From Nipponacmea schrenckii (Eukaryota; Mollusca; Gastropoda; Lottiidae): a stretch of 64,000 nucleotides of DNA. The stretch spans positions 11,036,001 to 11,100,000 of the forward strand of contig JAUJPP010000012.1 in NCBI GenBank assembly GCA_030562195.1, in the 5' to 3' direction. The notes below the pieces were generated by a model, which was given only the letters and a program-made list of their open reading frames with translations, was not told where the DNA came from and searched no databases. Within the stretch, counting starts at the first letter, position 1. The number at the start of each line of letters is the position of its first letter. Positions 20,756-33,193 of the stretch are shown here, one piece after another. The position numbers and the translations under genes were made by a program.

Positions 20756-20756
<1 letters not shown>

Positions 20757-22218
20757 TAGAACTGTGAACAGCTCCGAGCGTGGCAACTGTGCGTGTTATC
20801 CCATGGATTTCGAACATTTTGAAACTTCTAACCTGCTAGCTTTCAATTCCGGTACTTTTCAGCCTACAATTGTAAGCGTAAACTTTCCGCTATATAGGCA
20901 ATTTTTTCTACTATAAGTTTCTACTATCAGTTCCTTATTTGATTTTTGTACATGTCTAAGATTTCGGTAGGATATTTACATAAATTCCAAACTAAAATTT
21001 AAGTAGGTAGTAAGATGTCAATTTGTCATGAAATTTAAACTCTCTATATTCAAATTTAAACATTATTTTGTAACTTTGGTTGTAATTAACATAGAGAGAA
21101 AATTCAAGCTATGTAATAATTTGCTAATTCACAGCTTTATAAAGAGATATTTTTTGAATTTGTATGCAAAAATTTTACAAAAAAATAAATAAATTTTATT
21201 AGCAATTGGAATTTTTTTCTTCTCGAGGGATGCAAATTATTTTGTATAGCTAATGTACTGTTTTTGCTTACATTCTTGAATTACACGGGATGTAGGGTCG
21301 CCTGAAATGAGATAAAAAAAAACGGAAGTCCCCACGCCCAAACCGGAAGTGATCAAAAAATTTTGATGATATATTTTTAATTGTGTTGCGTATCTATCTA
21401 TATCCTGTAAATTTCAGATCGATCCGAACATTAGAGCCCGAAAGTGTAACATAACCATCCAAAATTGCAAAATAGTCAGATTTCGGTGGGCTATAAAACC
21501 GGAAGTTAATATTTGTCATGCAATATCAGCACATCTATAGACAGCTGAGGTCAATGACATTCTACATCTCAAATATCAAGGTCATTTAAGGTCAAGGTCA
21601 CGAGATATAGAGTTTTAAATTTTCGAAAAATTCGAACGGGCATAAAAAAAATTCAAATTCGAAAATCAAAATTCTGTTCCCAACATTTTTTAGATAAAGT
21701 ATCAAGGTTTCGATAAACACCAAAATCATAAAAATCGGTTAATAATTGGCGGACTTATTAAATTTTTAAGAAAATTTGCCATTTTTGAAAACTGCGCATG
21801 CGCAACATTCAATTTAATTTTTCTTCATCTCAGGGGATTAAAATCATTTAGTATAGCTAAAATATACTGATTTTGTTTAGAATCTCGAATTACATCGGAA
21901 GCAGGGTCGCCCGACATGAGACGAAAAAACCGGAAGTCGCCACGCCCAAACCGGAAGTGATCAAAAAATTTTGATGATGTAGTTTTAATTGCGCTGCCTA
22001 TCTATCTATATCCTGTAAATTTCAGACCGATGCGACTATTGGGGCCCGAGCTAGCTTGAAATCTTATTTGCATATTATGCAATTAGCCACTTTCGGGTTA
22101 GCGAAAATATTATGTTAGATATTCATTTTTGATTCCAGCCCATATAAAAACCATTGGTGAAAACAAAAATAGTCTATCTTTTTCCGTTTGGGCTAGCGAG
22201 CTTCCCAAAAAAAAAAAA
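20756..22218 (-). mobile_element. Helitron-like non-coding repeat, copy 1
   Basis: The terminus reads, on the minus strand, GCTGTTCACAGTTCTAG followed by T of the flank, matching the CTRR-T end of Helitrons. The body has two related modules with TTCCGG clusters, a TGCGCATGCGCA palindrome (21793-21804), TCAAGGTCA half sites (21578-21586 and 21594-21602) and ends at an A-run near 22205. No reading frames. Same family as 30441-31714 and, inverted, 33191-38549. Confidence 0.55.
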
Positions 22219-25200
22219 ACTAGAACCGTTAGACGGTACCAAGGCAGTGCGCGTCCCTTCTATTGCATGGGTGAAACGTTGCATTTATAATATCCAATTC
22301 CATAATAATAACTAGACCAGTTTGTAACAATTGTGCAGCTTCCGAGATATTTAGAATTTGTTATATCTCCTGGCTGTCATTTAAAATAGAACGTAACCAC
22401 GCCTACTCAGTATAATGACTTGTTGCGTGGCAATCGATTTATCGATTGACACGCTTTGATTTTGGTCGGATTATTTTTTTTTTTTTTTTTTTTATTTTTT
22501 TTTTTTTTGTTTTTTTTTTTTGTTTTTTTTTTGGGCAGCTCCACAGCCCAAACCGTAAATGCTACAGTGATCTGGTTTAAAAAATACGATAAGATACGTT
22601 CTGGAATCAAAAACGAATATCTAACTTCGAATTTTTGCCAACCCGAAAGTGGCTAATTGCATAATATGCAATTAAGATTTCGTGCTAACTCAGGATCTAA
22701 TTGTCGGATCGATCTGAAATTTATAGGATATAAAAAGGTCGGCAAAGCAAAATAAAATATATCATCAAAATTTTTTTGTCACTTCCGGTTTTGGCGTGGG
22801 GACTTCCGGTTTATTCGACTCAAGTCGGGCGACGCTGCTTCCGCCGTAATATAATGATGTAAACAAAAACAGTATATATTAGCTATACTTAATAGATTTA
22901 ATCCCCTGAAAAGAAAAAAAAATTGATTTCAAGTTGCGCATGCGCAGTTCCCCGAGAAAAGCAACTTTTCTTAAAAATTCAATAAGTCCGCCATTTATTA
23001 ATTGATTTGTATGATTTTGGTGTTTATCGAAATCTTGTTACTTTATTCAAAATTTGTTGGGAACAGAATTTTGATTTTCGAATTTAAAAATTTTTTTTGG
23101 CCGTTTGAATTTTTTTCAAAATTCAAAAATTTATATTTCGTTACCTTGACCTTCAAAAACCTTGAAATTTGAAATGTAGAATGTCCTTCACCTCAGCTGT
23201 CTATAGATACGCTTATATTTGATGAAAAATATCAACCTTCGGCTTTGTTACTTCCGGTTTCTGCGTGGGGACTTCCGGTTTATTCGACTCAAGTCTGGCG
23301 ACCCTGTTTCCGCTGTATTTCAAGAATGTAAACAAAAACAGTATTAAATAGATATACTAAATAGATTAAATCCCTTGAAAAGAAAAAAAAAAGATTTTAA
23401 GTTGCGCATGCGCAGTTACCCGAGAATAGCAACTTATCTTTAAATTTCAATAAGTCCGCCATTTATTAATTGATTTGTATGATTTTGGGCTCTATCGAAA
23501 CCTTGTTACTTTATCTAAAATTTGTTGGGAACAGAATTTTGATTTTTGAATTTAAAAATTTTTTTGGCCGTTAGAATTTTTTGAAAATTCAAAATTTTTA
23601 TCTCGTGACCTTGACATTCAACAACCTTCAAATTTGAAATGTAGAATGTCCTTCACCCCAGCTGTCTATAGATACGCTTAAATTTTTCTTTTTATTTTCG
23701 TTTGAATATTTTGAAATATCAAAAGTCTATATAATGTGACCTTGACCTGCAATGACCTTGACATTTACAATGTTCTATGTCCTTGACCTTAGGTATCCAT
23801 AGATGTGCTGATATTGGTTGAAAAACATAAACTTTATAGCCATCCAGAAATTGACATTTTTGACAACTTTGGACTGCTGTATTTTTTTTCTCTAACTAAC
23901 ACCGAAAGCTGATTTTTTTTCTGATTTTCAATGCCTTTTTCATTCTATTTTCAACGATATATGACAAAAATTCGTTAATGGATGGTTTAATACAAAACTT
24001 CAAATTGTTAAATGTGGCAAAATTAAACAAACAATTCTTTTATTTTTGTGAAAATGTGATATATTTAAGGGTTAAGATGATTGACAGGTGTTAAAGAGGG
24101 TTATGTAACAATCATGATAAAACTGTTAACTTGAACTTTTGACACCAAGGTGTGAAATAGTTCAGGTCAGAAACAGATTTACCTGATTACTTAATTTTTT
24201 AACACTTAAAAAAATAATTTGTTCCAGATTTTTTTGCAAAGTTTTTCTTACAATATTTAAACATATGCCAATTTAGAGCAGTAAATTTTCAATATATTTT
24301 ACTGTTAGAATTTTTACTGTACCATTAGTAGAAATCTGTTTTTCAACAACAAAACAGCACTTGCCTACGTCACAAGTAGAGACTGGATTACAGCCGCCGT
24401 AATTCAATAATGAAAAGAAAAACAGTATTTAATAGATATACTAAATAGATTAAATCCCTTGAAAAGAAAAAAAAATGATTTCAAGTTGCGCATACGCAGT
24501 TCCCCGAGAATAGCGACTTTTGTTAAAAATTCAATAATTGATTTGTATGATTTTGGTGTCTATCGAAACCTTGTTACTTTATTAAAAAATTGTTGGGAAC
24601 AGAATTTTGATTTTCGAATTTAAAAATATTTTTTGGCCATTTTGAATTTTCAATATATCTCGTGACCTTAACCTTCAACAACCTTGAAATTTGAAATGTA
24701 GAATGTCCTTCACATCAGTTGTCTATAGATACGCTTATATTTGATGAAAAGTATCAACCTTCGGCTTTGTTACTAACGGTTTGGGCGTGGGGACTTCCAG
24801 TTTATTCGACTAATGTCGGGCGACCGTGTTTCCGCCGTAATTCCAGAATGAAAGAAAAACCAGTATTTAATAGATATACTAAATAAAGAAAAAAGAAAAA
24901 AAAATGATTTCGAGTTGCGCATACGCGGTTCCCCGAGAATAGCAACATTTCAAAAAATGTCCGCCATTTATTGATTTGTATGATTTTGGCGTCTATCGAA
25001 ACCTTTTTACGTTATCTGAAATATGTTGGGAACAGAATTTTGATTTTCGAATTTAATAGTTCTTTTTGGCCGTTTGAATTTTTTGAAAATTCAAAAATCT
25101 ATGACCTTGACCTTCAAGAACCTTGAAATTTGAAATGTAGAATTTTCTTCATCTGAGCTGTCTATAAATTATATTTGATGAAAAATTCTCCGGCTTTATA
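22219..25200. repeat. Decayed inverted copies of the same repeat family
   Basis: A second terminus at 22219 reads on the minus strand ACCGT-CTA-ACGGT-T-CTAG then T, a short hairpin just before CTAG as in Helitron 3' ends. Opposite-orientation modules follow at about 22530-23280, 23290-23850, 24400-24790 and 24800-25200, sharing the TTCCGG, TGCGCATGCGCA (22935-22946, 23403-23414), GGGAACAGAATTTTGATTTT and GACCTTGACCTT blocks. The copies at 24487 and 24917 have lost the palindrome (CGCATACGC). No genes. Confidence 0.5.
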
Positions 25201-25672
25201 GTCCACTTATATCCGAATTTGAAATTTTGGACGGTTATGCTATACTCGATTTTCTAACGATTAATGACAAGGATTGTTTAATTAACAAATTAATTCGATA
25301 AATGTAAGAGATAAAAATGTTTTTATTTTAAAGATCAAAATTTAGTGTTAAGATGATTGACAGGTTATATGAAACAGAGACACAATGACTGATCTAATAT
25401 TAGTCACGGTCCAACGCACACAGGTATTAAGATGATTGACAGGTGTTATAAATCTGCTCTTGAGACAAACTCCTCAATGAAAATTAGTGTTAGATGGTGA
25501 TGAGAACAAGGTCTCATAAAAGCACTGGCATGGCTTATTTTCACCATTACTATTTACAGTTTTTATGGAGTTCAATGTAGGTGAACGAAAACTGAAGATT
25601 AATAAATAGTAGGAGAAAAAAATTGCGCATGGAGTATATACTCAATCACTACTCATCAATGGACAACAATTA

Positions 25673-25864
25673 GTGAATTGTTTTAAAACATATGGTTTCC
25701 GACAACTTGTCCAGCAATACACTACCGAGGGTGGGACACTCATAGATCATGTTTATATCAGTAAAGACATTCCGTCGCAAAACGTCAAAATTTCAAACGT
25801 ACCTGTTTATTATAGTTACCACGAGGCTATACAAATAACCATACGGTCATGCTATATTAGATAA
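25673..25864 (+). pseudogene. Endonuclease fragment (EEP type), probably from a Helentron or LINE
   Basis: About 60 codons: YGFRQLVQQYTTEGGTLIDH then VYISKDI and YYSYHEAIQITI. The order GFxQLVxxxTxxxxTLIDHVY followed by YxSxHEA resembles the C-terminal part of APE-like endonucleases, where the last motif is normally SDHxxV. Helentrons (Helitron2) carry such a domain beside Rep/helicase, which fits the surrounding Helitron-like repeats. Too short to assign to one class. Confidence 0.5.
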
Positions 25865-25989
25865 AGATTATTTTAATATTGGTTCCTCAACTATTCACAG
25901 TAGTTTCTCATTTCCATTAGGCCAAGAAACTATAAATACAATAAATGTAAATACCGCAACCTACAAATTTTAATTGTAGACGAGATATT

Positions 25990-26395
25990 AATTTTTTTTT
26001 TTTTTTTGAGGTGAGAGGAGGGGGGCAGCTCCACAGCCCAACCCGTAAATACTACAGTGTTCTGGTTTAAAAAATACAATAAGATACGTTTTAGAATCAA
26101 AAACGAATATCTAACTTCTGATTTTTGCCAACCCGAATGTGGCTAGTTGCATAATTGCAACTAAGATTCGTGCTTACTCAGGGTCTAATTGTCGGATCGA
26201 ACTGAAATAGATAAGATATAGAAAATACGGCAAAGCAAATAAAAATATATCATCAAAATTTTTTGTCACTTCCGGTCTTGGCGTAGGCGTAAAAATATCA
26301 AAATTGCAAGCTAACAGGTTAAAAGTTTCAAAAGGTCCAAAATCAAAGGGATAAATGCGTTGCCACGCTCGGAGGCTGTTCACAGCTCTAGTTTT
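25990..26395 (+). repeat. Fragment of the Helitron-like family with CTAG terminus
   Basis: Starts at a T-run followed by GGGCAGCTCCACAGCCCAA, like 22535. Ends with GGCTGTTCACAGCTCTAG then T at about 26395. Internally deleted to about 400 bp. Non-coding. Confidence 0.5.
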
Positions 26396-29300
26396 GATTG
26401 GTTGCGATACTTTTACTGGAAATGTCAAAATTTGTCTTGACCAAACGATAAGCAATTAACACAATTTGACTTTTTGCCCTGTTACATTATCTTCTTAACT
26501 CTTCTTGTAACATTTATATCTGTTTAATTAGTGTGTAGACAAAACGTCGAAAAAACAAATTTGTGGTCTAAGGGACATAACACCTTATTTGAGATTACAA
26601 ATTGATCTCGGATTAAATTAACTTTCCAGATCGTTGATACTTTTAATTTGTTTATTTATTTATTTATCAATCTTAATTTAGGTGTAGTAGGAACATTAGA
26701 CCCTGCAATTTGTGGCAAGTTGCCATGGTATAACATAGAGCCATCAAATTAACAGCGCGGCTTTACATCTTTAAGAGAGTATTTTATAGAGTTCCGTCCC
26801 TTATACCACTAGTCCTCTCAACTGTACATTATTTTTGCTTAAGAGAATATCATTTAAAATTCTAAAGGTTGTCATTTCCTTCCAAATATTCCATATCATA
26901 CATCGCCCACAACGAGAAATGAACAATCATTCCTTTTATTTAAGATATATAATATCTTTGAATCATTTTAACTGGATTAATTTTTAATCGTAAAAAAATC
27001 AAAATCAAAATAACAATTCAAAAATCGGTTTCCATATATATTTCGGCAATAGATTCTATATACATGTACATCAAAATAACACAAATTGAATTATCTTCCG
27101 AGACCCTATTTCGATTTAAAGAAAAATACACACAGTTAGTATAGAATAAATTACAAAATTTGCAAATTTCAAACGTGCAATTTTGATCAAATATCAAGTG
27201 TTATACACCATTGGAAAGAATAACTAGACCTGTTTGTAACAGTTCTGCAGCTTTCGAGCTATTTATAATTTGTTGGTCTCCTGGCTGTCATTTAAGGATA
27301 GAATGTAGATTGATTTTGCGATTATTGGGAGAGATGATTTATTCATGATTTAACACGTGACATTTGAGCTTGTTAATAGACTGGCAATCATTAAGGTTTG
27401 TGATGTAAAAATATCTGGGCTTAACCACGCCCACAAAGTCCATTGACTTGTTTTGGAAACTTCAACTGGAAATGTCAAAATTTGTGAATTGACCGTTTTA
27501 TAGGAAAAATTCGCAATTTTTAAATGCCGATAAACCGAAAGTTTACATTTTGCTATAAAGCTTAATATGTCATTGGATAGAACGTATCACATATGTACAG
27601 GTATAAAGATCGCCAAAGGTCAACGTCAAAATATACACCTTCGAAGTTTTTATAATTTTTAATCGTAATTAAATCAAAATCAAATTAAAAATTCAAAAAT
27701 CAGTTTCCATATAAATTTCGGCAATCGGTTATAGATTCTATATACATGTCCATCAAAATAACACATATTGACTGACCCTATTTCGATTGAAAGAAAAATA
27801 CACACAGTAATGTAAAATATCTGAGCTTAACCACGCCCACAAAGTCTAATGACTTGTTTTGATTGGTTGAGATACATTAACTGGAAATGTCAAAATTTGT
27901 GTCTTGACCAAAAGATAAGAAATTAACACAATCAGACTTTATGACCTGTTGCATTTATATCTGTTTAATTAGAGTGTCATTTTATTCTTAAACTTTTCGC
28001 AATTTTTATTTATACATATTGATTTATATATTGCTTGAAAGCTGGGAATTTGCACATTATAAATCTGTTCGAATTTTGTTTTTAAGTTAAATAGAACTAA
28101 ATATAAAAAAAAATATGAATGTTAAAATCGCTTATTTTCTACTAGGCGTATTTTCATCAGTTTTCGGTCTATAGCTAAAATAAAGATATTGTTAGAAAGC
28201 TGATAAAAATCACATCAGAATAATGTCAATTAGAATGTTGCCAAGAGTCTTGTTCATGAGATATAACCATCTGAAGATACGAGAAATATGCAAATTACCA
28301 ATTTTTGGATCCCTATTAATCCAAATGTTCTTTACTAAAATTAGAAATCAAGGTATCAATGAACCATTAGCCAATGAAGATGATTGTGCAGAAAAATAAA
28401 GGATGCATATTAGTAAGTTAGTCCTCTTCGTTCCTTGCGGAGAATAGGGCTGCTACAGACGTTCTCCATCTCACTCTGTTATGAGCTGTTCTTTTTGCTT
28501 CATTCCAGGTCTTGCCAATCCTTCCTAGCTCTTTCAGTCTTATTCTTTTCAAGCTATGTAAAGGTCGTCCTTGTCTTCTATGCCCTTGGGGATTCCAGTC
28601 CAGTGCCTCTCTGGTGATGTTGTTTTGAGATCAAAAGGATGCATATGGTAGAGTTCAAAAGTTATGAACTTTCAAACGGAAGTCAGTTTTGAAAAACTTT
28701 GGCAGGACGTAGTCCAAAGACAAATTTGAAATGGAAAAATATGCCACTAGAGGACCTAGATAATTATCCAAATTATATTTTAAAACAAGTCTGAAAAAAA
28801 TAGGATTAAAAATGGCGGACGAGAAGTAATTTTCCAATAATTTGCATATTTCAAGATGGCGATCAAACGGTTAGGAATTTGCATATACGGCATACATACA
28901 AAATGAAGATATTGATGGTACTAATTCTGTGGAATAAAAAAATTGCAAGTTTGTGCAAAAAATTTAATCCGAAAATTCCGATTTCTGTGATTTTCTACAT
29001 TTTTTGGTCATTTTCGGACGTTTCCGGCTAATTTCGGAAAATGTTTTATCGGAATCTTTAATGATAATTTTTTGTCTACTCATCCACCAATTTTTGTGAA
29101 AAAGTCGTAAATTTAAAAAAAAAACACGTGCTTTTTCATAAATCACGCACAATTAATATAGAACTAAGAACAAAATTTTCAAATATTAAAAAGCGCAATT
29201 TTGATCAAAATATAAAGTGTTATACACCATTGAAAAGAATAAATTACGCGTAATAAGGACATAAAAGAAATTTTGACGTATGTAAATTAGGTCACGTGAC

Positions 29301-30440
29301 AGAGCTCTTCGAAGTTAAAAAGTGCAATTTTCAAATGGCTGTAAAACCGGAAGTTGACATTGCACAACATAAATGAAGACATCAATGGATAGATCTCGAC
29401 AAGGGCAACAACTTTTGTGCAGGTCACATGGTCACCAAAGGTCAAGGTCACGATATATGAACGTTGGAAAATTAGGCACTGAGTGAAAAAAAGAACCGAA
29501 AATGAAAGGTAAGCTAAATCGAAATTCAAAATTCGGCTTCCTAAGAATTGTTAGCAATCGATTGAAGATTACATAGACATCAAAAATTTCAATTGTCCGA
29601 TTAACCCCTAAGGCCCAATTTTTCACTTTACAAAAGTAAGTGGTTTAATGATGGCGACTGATCTGTTACTTCCGGTTCAATTTTTGTTAATTATAAAATC
29701 ATTATGGGTTAATAGTAACTAATTGCAAAAAAAAAAATTCAAATATCTTTAGAATTCCGGAAGTGAAAATTCGAAGTTTAGCGACGTATGACGCCGAAAC
29801 CGGAAGTGATGTCGACATTTTGAAAACAGATTTGTCTTGACAAGAAAAATGTTTATCTAACTGCAAATTTTGATTTCGATCTAATCAAAATTGCAAAAGT
29901 TAGAAAAAGTGTTAAATTTTAAAATTCAAAAGTCAGCAACAAAAGTAAAAATTTCAAAATTTTTAAACTGCTATTATGTAAATCTAAGTTATAAGTAGTA
30001 AATAAAAAAAGTCCGAACCAGATTGGATAAAAAAACGAGCCGTGAGTTAGTAAACAAAAATAAAATTTGTGACGTTCTACGTCATTTCCGGTAGAACAAA
30101 AATGCGTCATTTTACATTTAAACAATTTATTAGGGTTATCAGATTATATCATCAGATTAATTTACTCTTTGGCCACCTGTGTGCGTTGAACCGTGACTAA
30201 TGTGGTCAATAGTTCATCTGTGTTTTATATAAGACTTATATGTCTGCTACTCTTCACATGACTTTATTTGACATTTTTTTTATAAAATGATTTCTATTTA
30301 AGATACGAACAAAATTCGAACTGATCAATGGCAAGCGAATTGACTTCTTTAACTTGATGTATGTTTTGAATTTGAATGGAAATATTTTGCCAAAAAAAAA
30401 ATAAAATAAAATTTCGGGTGTTAAGAAATTACATAATCAG
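26396..30440. other. Repeat-derived non-coding region
   Basis: No gene recognised. Internal duplications: about 27000-27110 resembles 27660-27770 (TTTCGGCAATAGATTCTATA), 27170-27225 resembles 29200-29245 (GTGTTATACACCATTG), and 27230 has a CTAG terminus like 22312 (TTACAAACAGGTCTAG then T on the minus strand). Weak TTCCGG and AGGTCA clusters continue at 29340-29460 and 29660-30090. Confidence 0.45.
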
Positions 30441-31714
30441 ACTAGAACTGTGAACAGCTCCGAGCGTGGCAACTATGCGTTATCCCATGGATTTCGAACA
30501 TTTTGAAACTTCTAACCTGCTAGCTTTCAATTCCGGTACTTTTCAGCCTCCAATTGTGGAACAAGCGTAACAATATTGTTAGATCTATAGACAGCTGATG
30601 TCAAGGCCATTCTATATGGAAAATTTCAAGGTCATTGAAGGTGAAGGTCACAAGATTTTGAATTTCAAATTTTTTAAAAAAATTTAAACGGGCATAAAAA
30701 ATAAATGACGGACTAATTAAATTTTAAAGAAAATTTGCCATTCTCGGAAAAATGGCGCATGCGCAACTAGCAATTGGAATTTTTTTTTTCTCGAGGGATG
30801 CAAATTATTTTGTATAGCTAATATATACTGTTTTTGCTTACATTCTTGAATTACACGGGATGAAGGGTCGCCTGAAATGAGATAAAAAAACCCGGGAAAT
30901 CCCCACGCCCAAACCGGAAGTGATCAAAAAATTTTGATGATATATTTTTAATTGTGATGCGTATCTATCTATATCCTGTAAATTTCAGATCGATCCGAAC
31001 ATAAGAGCCCGAAAGTGTAACATAAACGTCCAAAATTGCAAACAAGTCAGATTTCGGTGGGCTATAAAACCGGAAGTTAATATTTTTCATGCAATATCAG
31101 CACATCTATAGACAGCTGAGGTCAAGGACATTCTACATCTCAAATGTCAAGGTCATTGAAGGTCAAGGTCACGAGATATAGAGTTTTAAATTTTTGAAAA
31201 ATTCGAACGGGCATAAAAAAAATTCAAATTCGAAAATCAAAATTCTGTTCCCAACATTTTTTAGATAAAGTATCAAGGTTTCGATAGACACCAAAATCAT
31301 AAAAATCGGTTAATAATTGGCGGACTTATTAAATTTTTAAGAAAATTTGCCATTTTTGAAAACTGCGCATGCGCAACATTCAGTTTAATTTTTCTTCATC
31401 TCAGGGGATTAAAATCATTTAGTATAGCTTAAATATACTGTTTTTGTTTAGATTCTTGAATTACATGGGAAGCAGGGTCGCCCGACATGAGACGAAAAAA
31501 CCGGAAGTCCCCACGCCCAAACCGGAAGTGATCAAAAAATTTTGATGATGTAGTTTTAATTGCGCTGCCTATCTATCTATATCCTGTAAATTTCAGACCG
31601 ATCCGACTATTAGGGCCCGAGCTAGCTTGAAATCTTATTTGCATATTATGCAATTAGCCACTTTCGGGTTAGCGAAAATATTATGTTAGATATTCATTTT
31701 TGATTCCAGCCCAT
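30441..31714 (-). mobile_element. Helitron-like non-coding repeat, copy 2 (left arm of inverted pair)
   Basis: Same CTAG-T terminus as copy 1 at 30442. Two modules with the 31364-31375 TGCGCATGCGCA palindrome and AGGTCA clusters. Truncated at 31714 in CCAGCCCA. The inverted counterpart starts at 33256 in GGGCTGG, so the pair encloses the EGF exons at 31833-32439. Confidence 0.55.
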
Positions 31715-31832
31715 CACTGTACATTAATTAGTATGGTAAATAACTTGTAATGTTTGACATTGTTACTCAATTCAATATTAAACAATCAAATATCTGTTAA
31801 TAAGGTATATATTTTGTTAATACAATACCTAC

Positions 31833-31970
31833 TTTGGTCACAATATTCAGATTTAAAACCTGGTTTACATCCACCAATACATGTACCATTAATAAGGTTA
31901 CAGTCTAGATTTAAACAGTTGATGGAACAAGTTTGTAAACAATTGTTACCATAAGTTCCAACTGGACATT
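31833..31970 (-). CDS. EGF-like exon of minus-strand receptor
   Basis: Acceptor TTTATAG, donor GTAGGT, phase 1 both sides. Encodes ECPVGTYGNNCLQTCSINC, then LNLDCNLINGTCIGGC and KPGFKSEYCDQ, an eight-cysteine module of the same class as 20362-20505. Situated about 325 bp downstream, on its strand, of the next EGF exon at 32296-32439. Confidence 0.7.
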
Positions 31971-32295
31971 CTATAAATACAGAAGAAGAATTTTTCTTTA
32001 ACGATAATAGATCACAATTCGACATGCGGTTGATAAAACAAGCGTTTTAATGAATATCAAAGCACAAGTAACGAAAATTAAAATCTAAAAGCACACTATT
32101 TCTTGAGGTTTAATTGTTGCAATTTGGTCGAATTTCAAAGTAAGCTCCTCTTTAGGATTACTAAGGAAGATCATGGATGTGGACGGTTTATAAGATATCA
32201 ACATATATTTCATTTTCTCCTTATGAAATAGCTGTTTCTGTATGTTACGTTTGTCTCTAGGTTGACCATGTCAAACAGAATACCCGTTATTTTAC

Positions 32296-32439
32296 CTTGT
32301 GTGCAGTCTGTACCATTATATCCTTGAAGACAGCCATTAATACATTTCCCAGTATTGAAACTACAAGACTGTAAACCATAACAATGTCTATCATTACAAT
32401 CTTGACTACAATTCAAACCATATCTTCCTTCTGTACACA
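32296..32439 (-). CDS. EGF-like exon of minus-strand receptor
   Basis: Acceptor TTGTTTTAG, donor GTAAAA, phase 1 both sides. Encodes CTEGRYGLNCSQDC, NDRHCYGLQSC and NTGKCINGCLQGYNGTDC. Closest in style to 20362-20505 (both have RHCYG or RNCYG after the fourth cysteine), suggesting duplication of that exon. Both splice sites are good and no frame damage is visible. Confidence 0.7.
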
Positions 32440-32648
32440 CTAAAACAAAGGTCGAAATTTTCTTCCAATATCAGCCTTTCAGATTTAAAAAGCTCTACTA
32501 AACATCTATATACTACAACCAATAATACAGAAGTTATGTTAATCAATATTTTGTATTATTGGTCGAACGGCAATCACAGATTCTTGATTTTTCGTCTACT
32601 ATAGCTCATATAATATATCAGGACGGTATTAGAAGTTTTGCTTAAACG

Positions 32649-32837
32649 TTATATACACTTTATCTCTTTCCTTCTAAAATTTATTTCTTCTAAAGTTAAT
32701 ACTCTAAAAGGAATCTGTCCGCAATCATGTTTTGCAATTTGTTTCCTACAAATGAGTCGATCATACACGCGGTAACATGGCATCACGGAACCTATACAGA
32801 ACAATATTAGTTTCATCGTCACTGTAGATATGTCCAA
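32649..32837 (-). CDS. Possible N-terminal exon of the minus-strand receptor
   Basis: An open frame starts MDISTVTMKLILFCIGSVMP; the inner methionine opens a short hydrophobic stretch (MKLILFCIGSV) that could be a signal peptide, followed by Cys-containing sequence (CYRVYDRLICRKQIAKHDC). It is placed just upstream of the first EGF exon. The downstream donor is not obvious, and other readings are possible, so this is a weak call. Confidence 0.3.
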   Translation of the reverse strand: MDISTVTMKLILFCIGSVMPCYRVYDRLICRKQIAKHDCGQIPFRVLTLEEINFRRKEIKCI

Positions 32838-33056
32838 ATATATCCCAGTGTGCGGTTCGGGTTAGGTAACTAAAATTATTTCATGACCACTTATTTGCAC
32901 ATCTACTAGCTTGTTACACATAAATCACACGAAAACGTAATGGTTATTACCACGGCAATAATTCTCGAAAAGTGTCCCTTACATTTACTTTGATAAATAT
33001 TCCGGTTTATTTTTGCAACAGAACATAATTTATTTCTAAAGCTGAACATCATTATT

Positions 33057-33153
33057 CATTTTTTGCGTGGCAAATAAAATTTGTCACGCTTTGTTTTCGT
33101 TCGGATTTTTTTTTTGCGTGGCAAATGAAATTTGTCACGCTTTGTTTTCGTTC

Positions 33154-33193
<40 letters not shown>

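Noticed and set aside
22407..22656. Poly-Lys and poly-Phe open frames
   Set aside because: Translation of a long T-run next to the repeat; no coding evidence.
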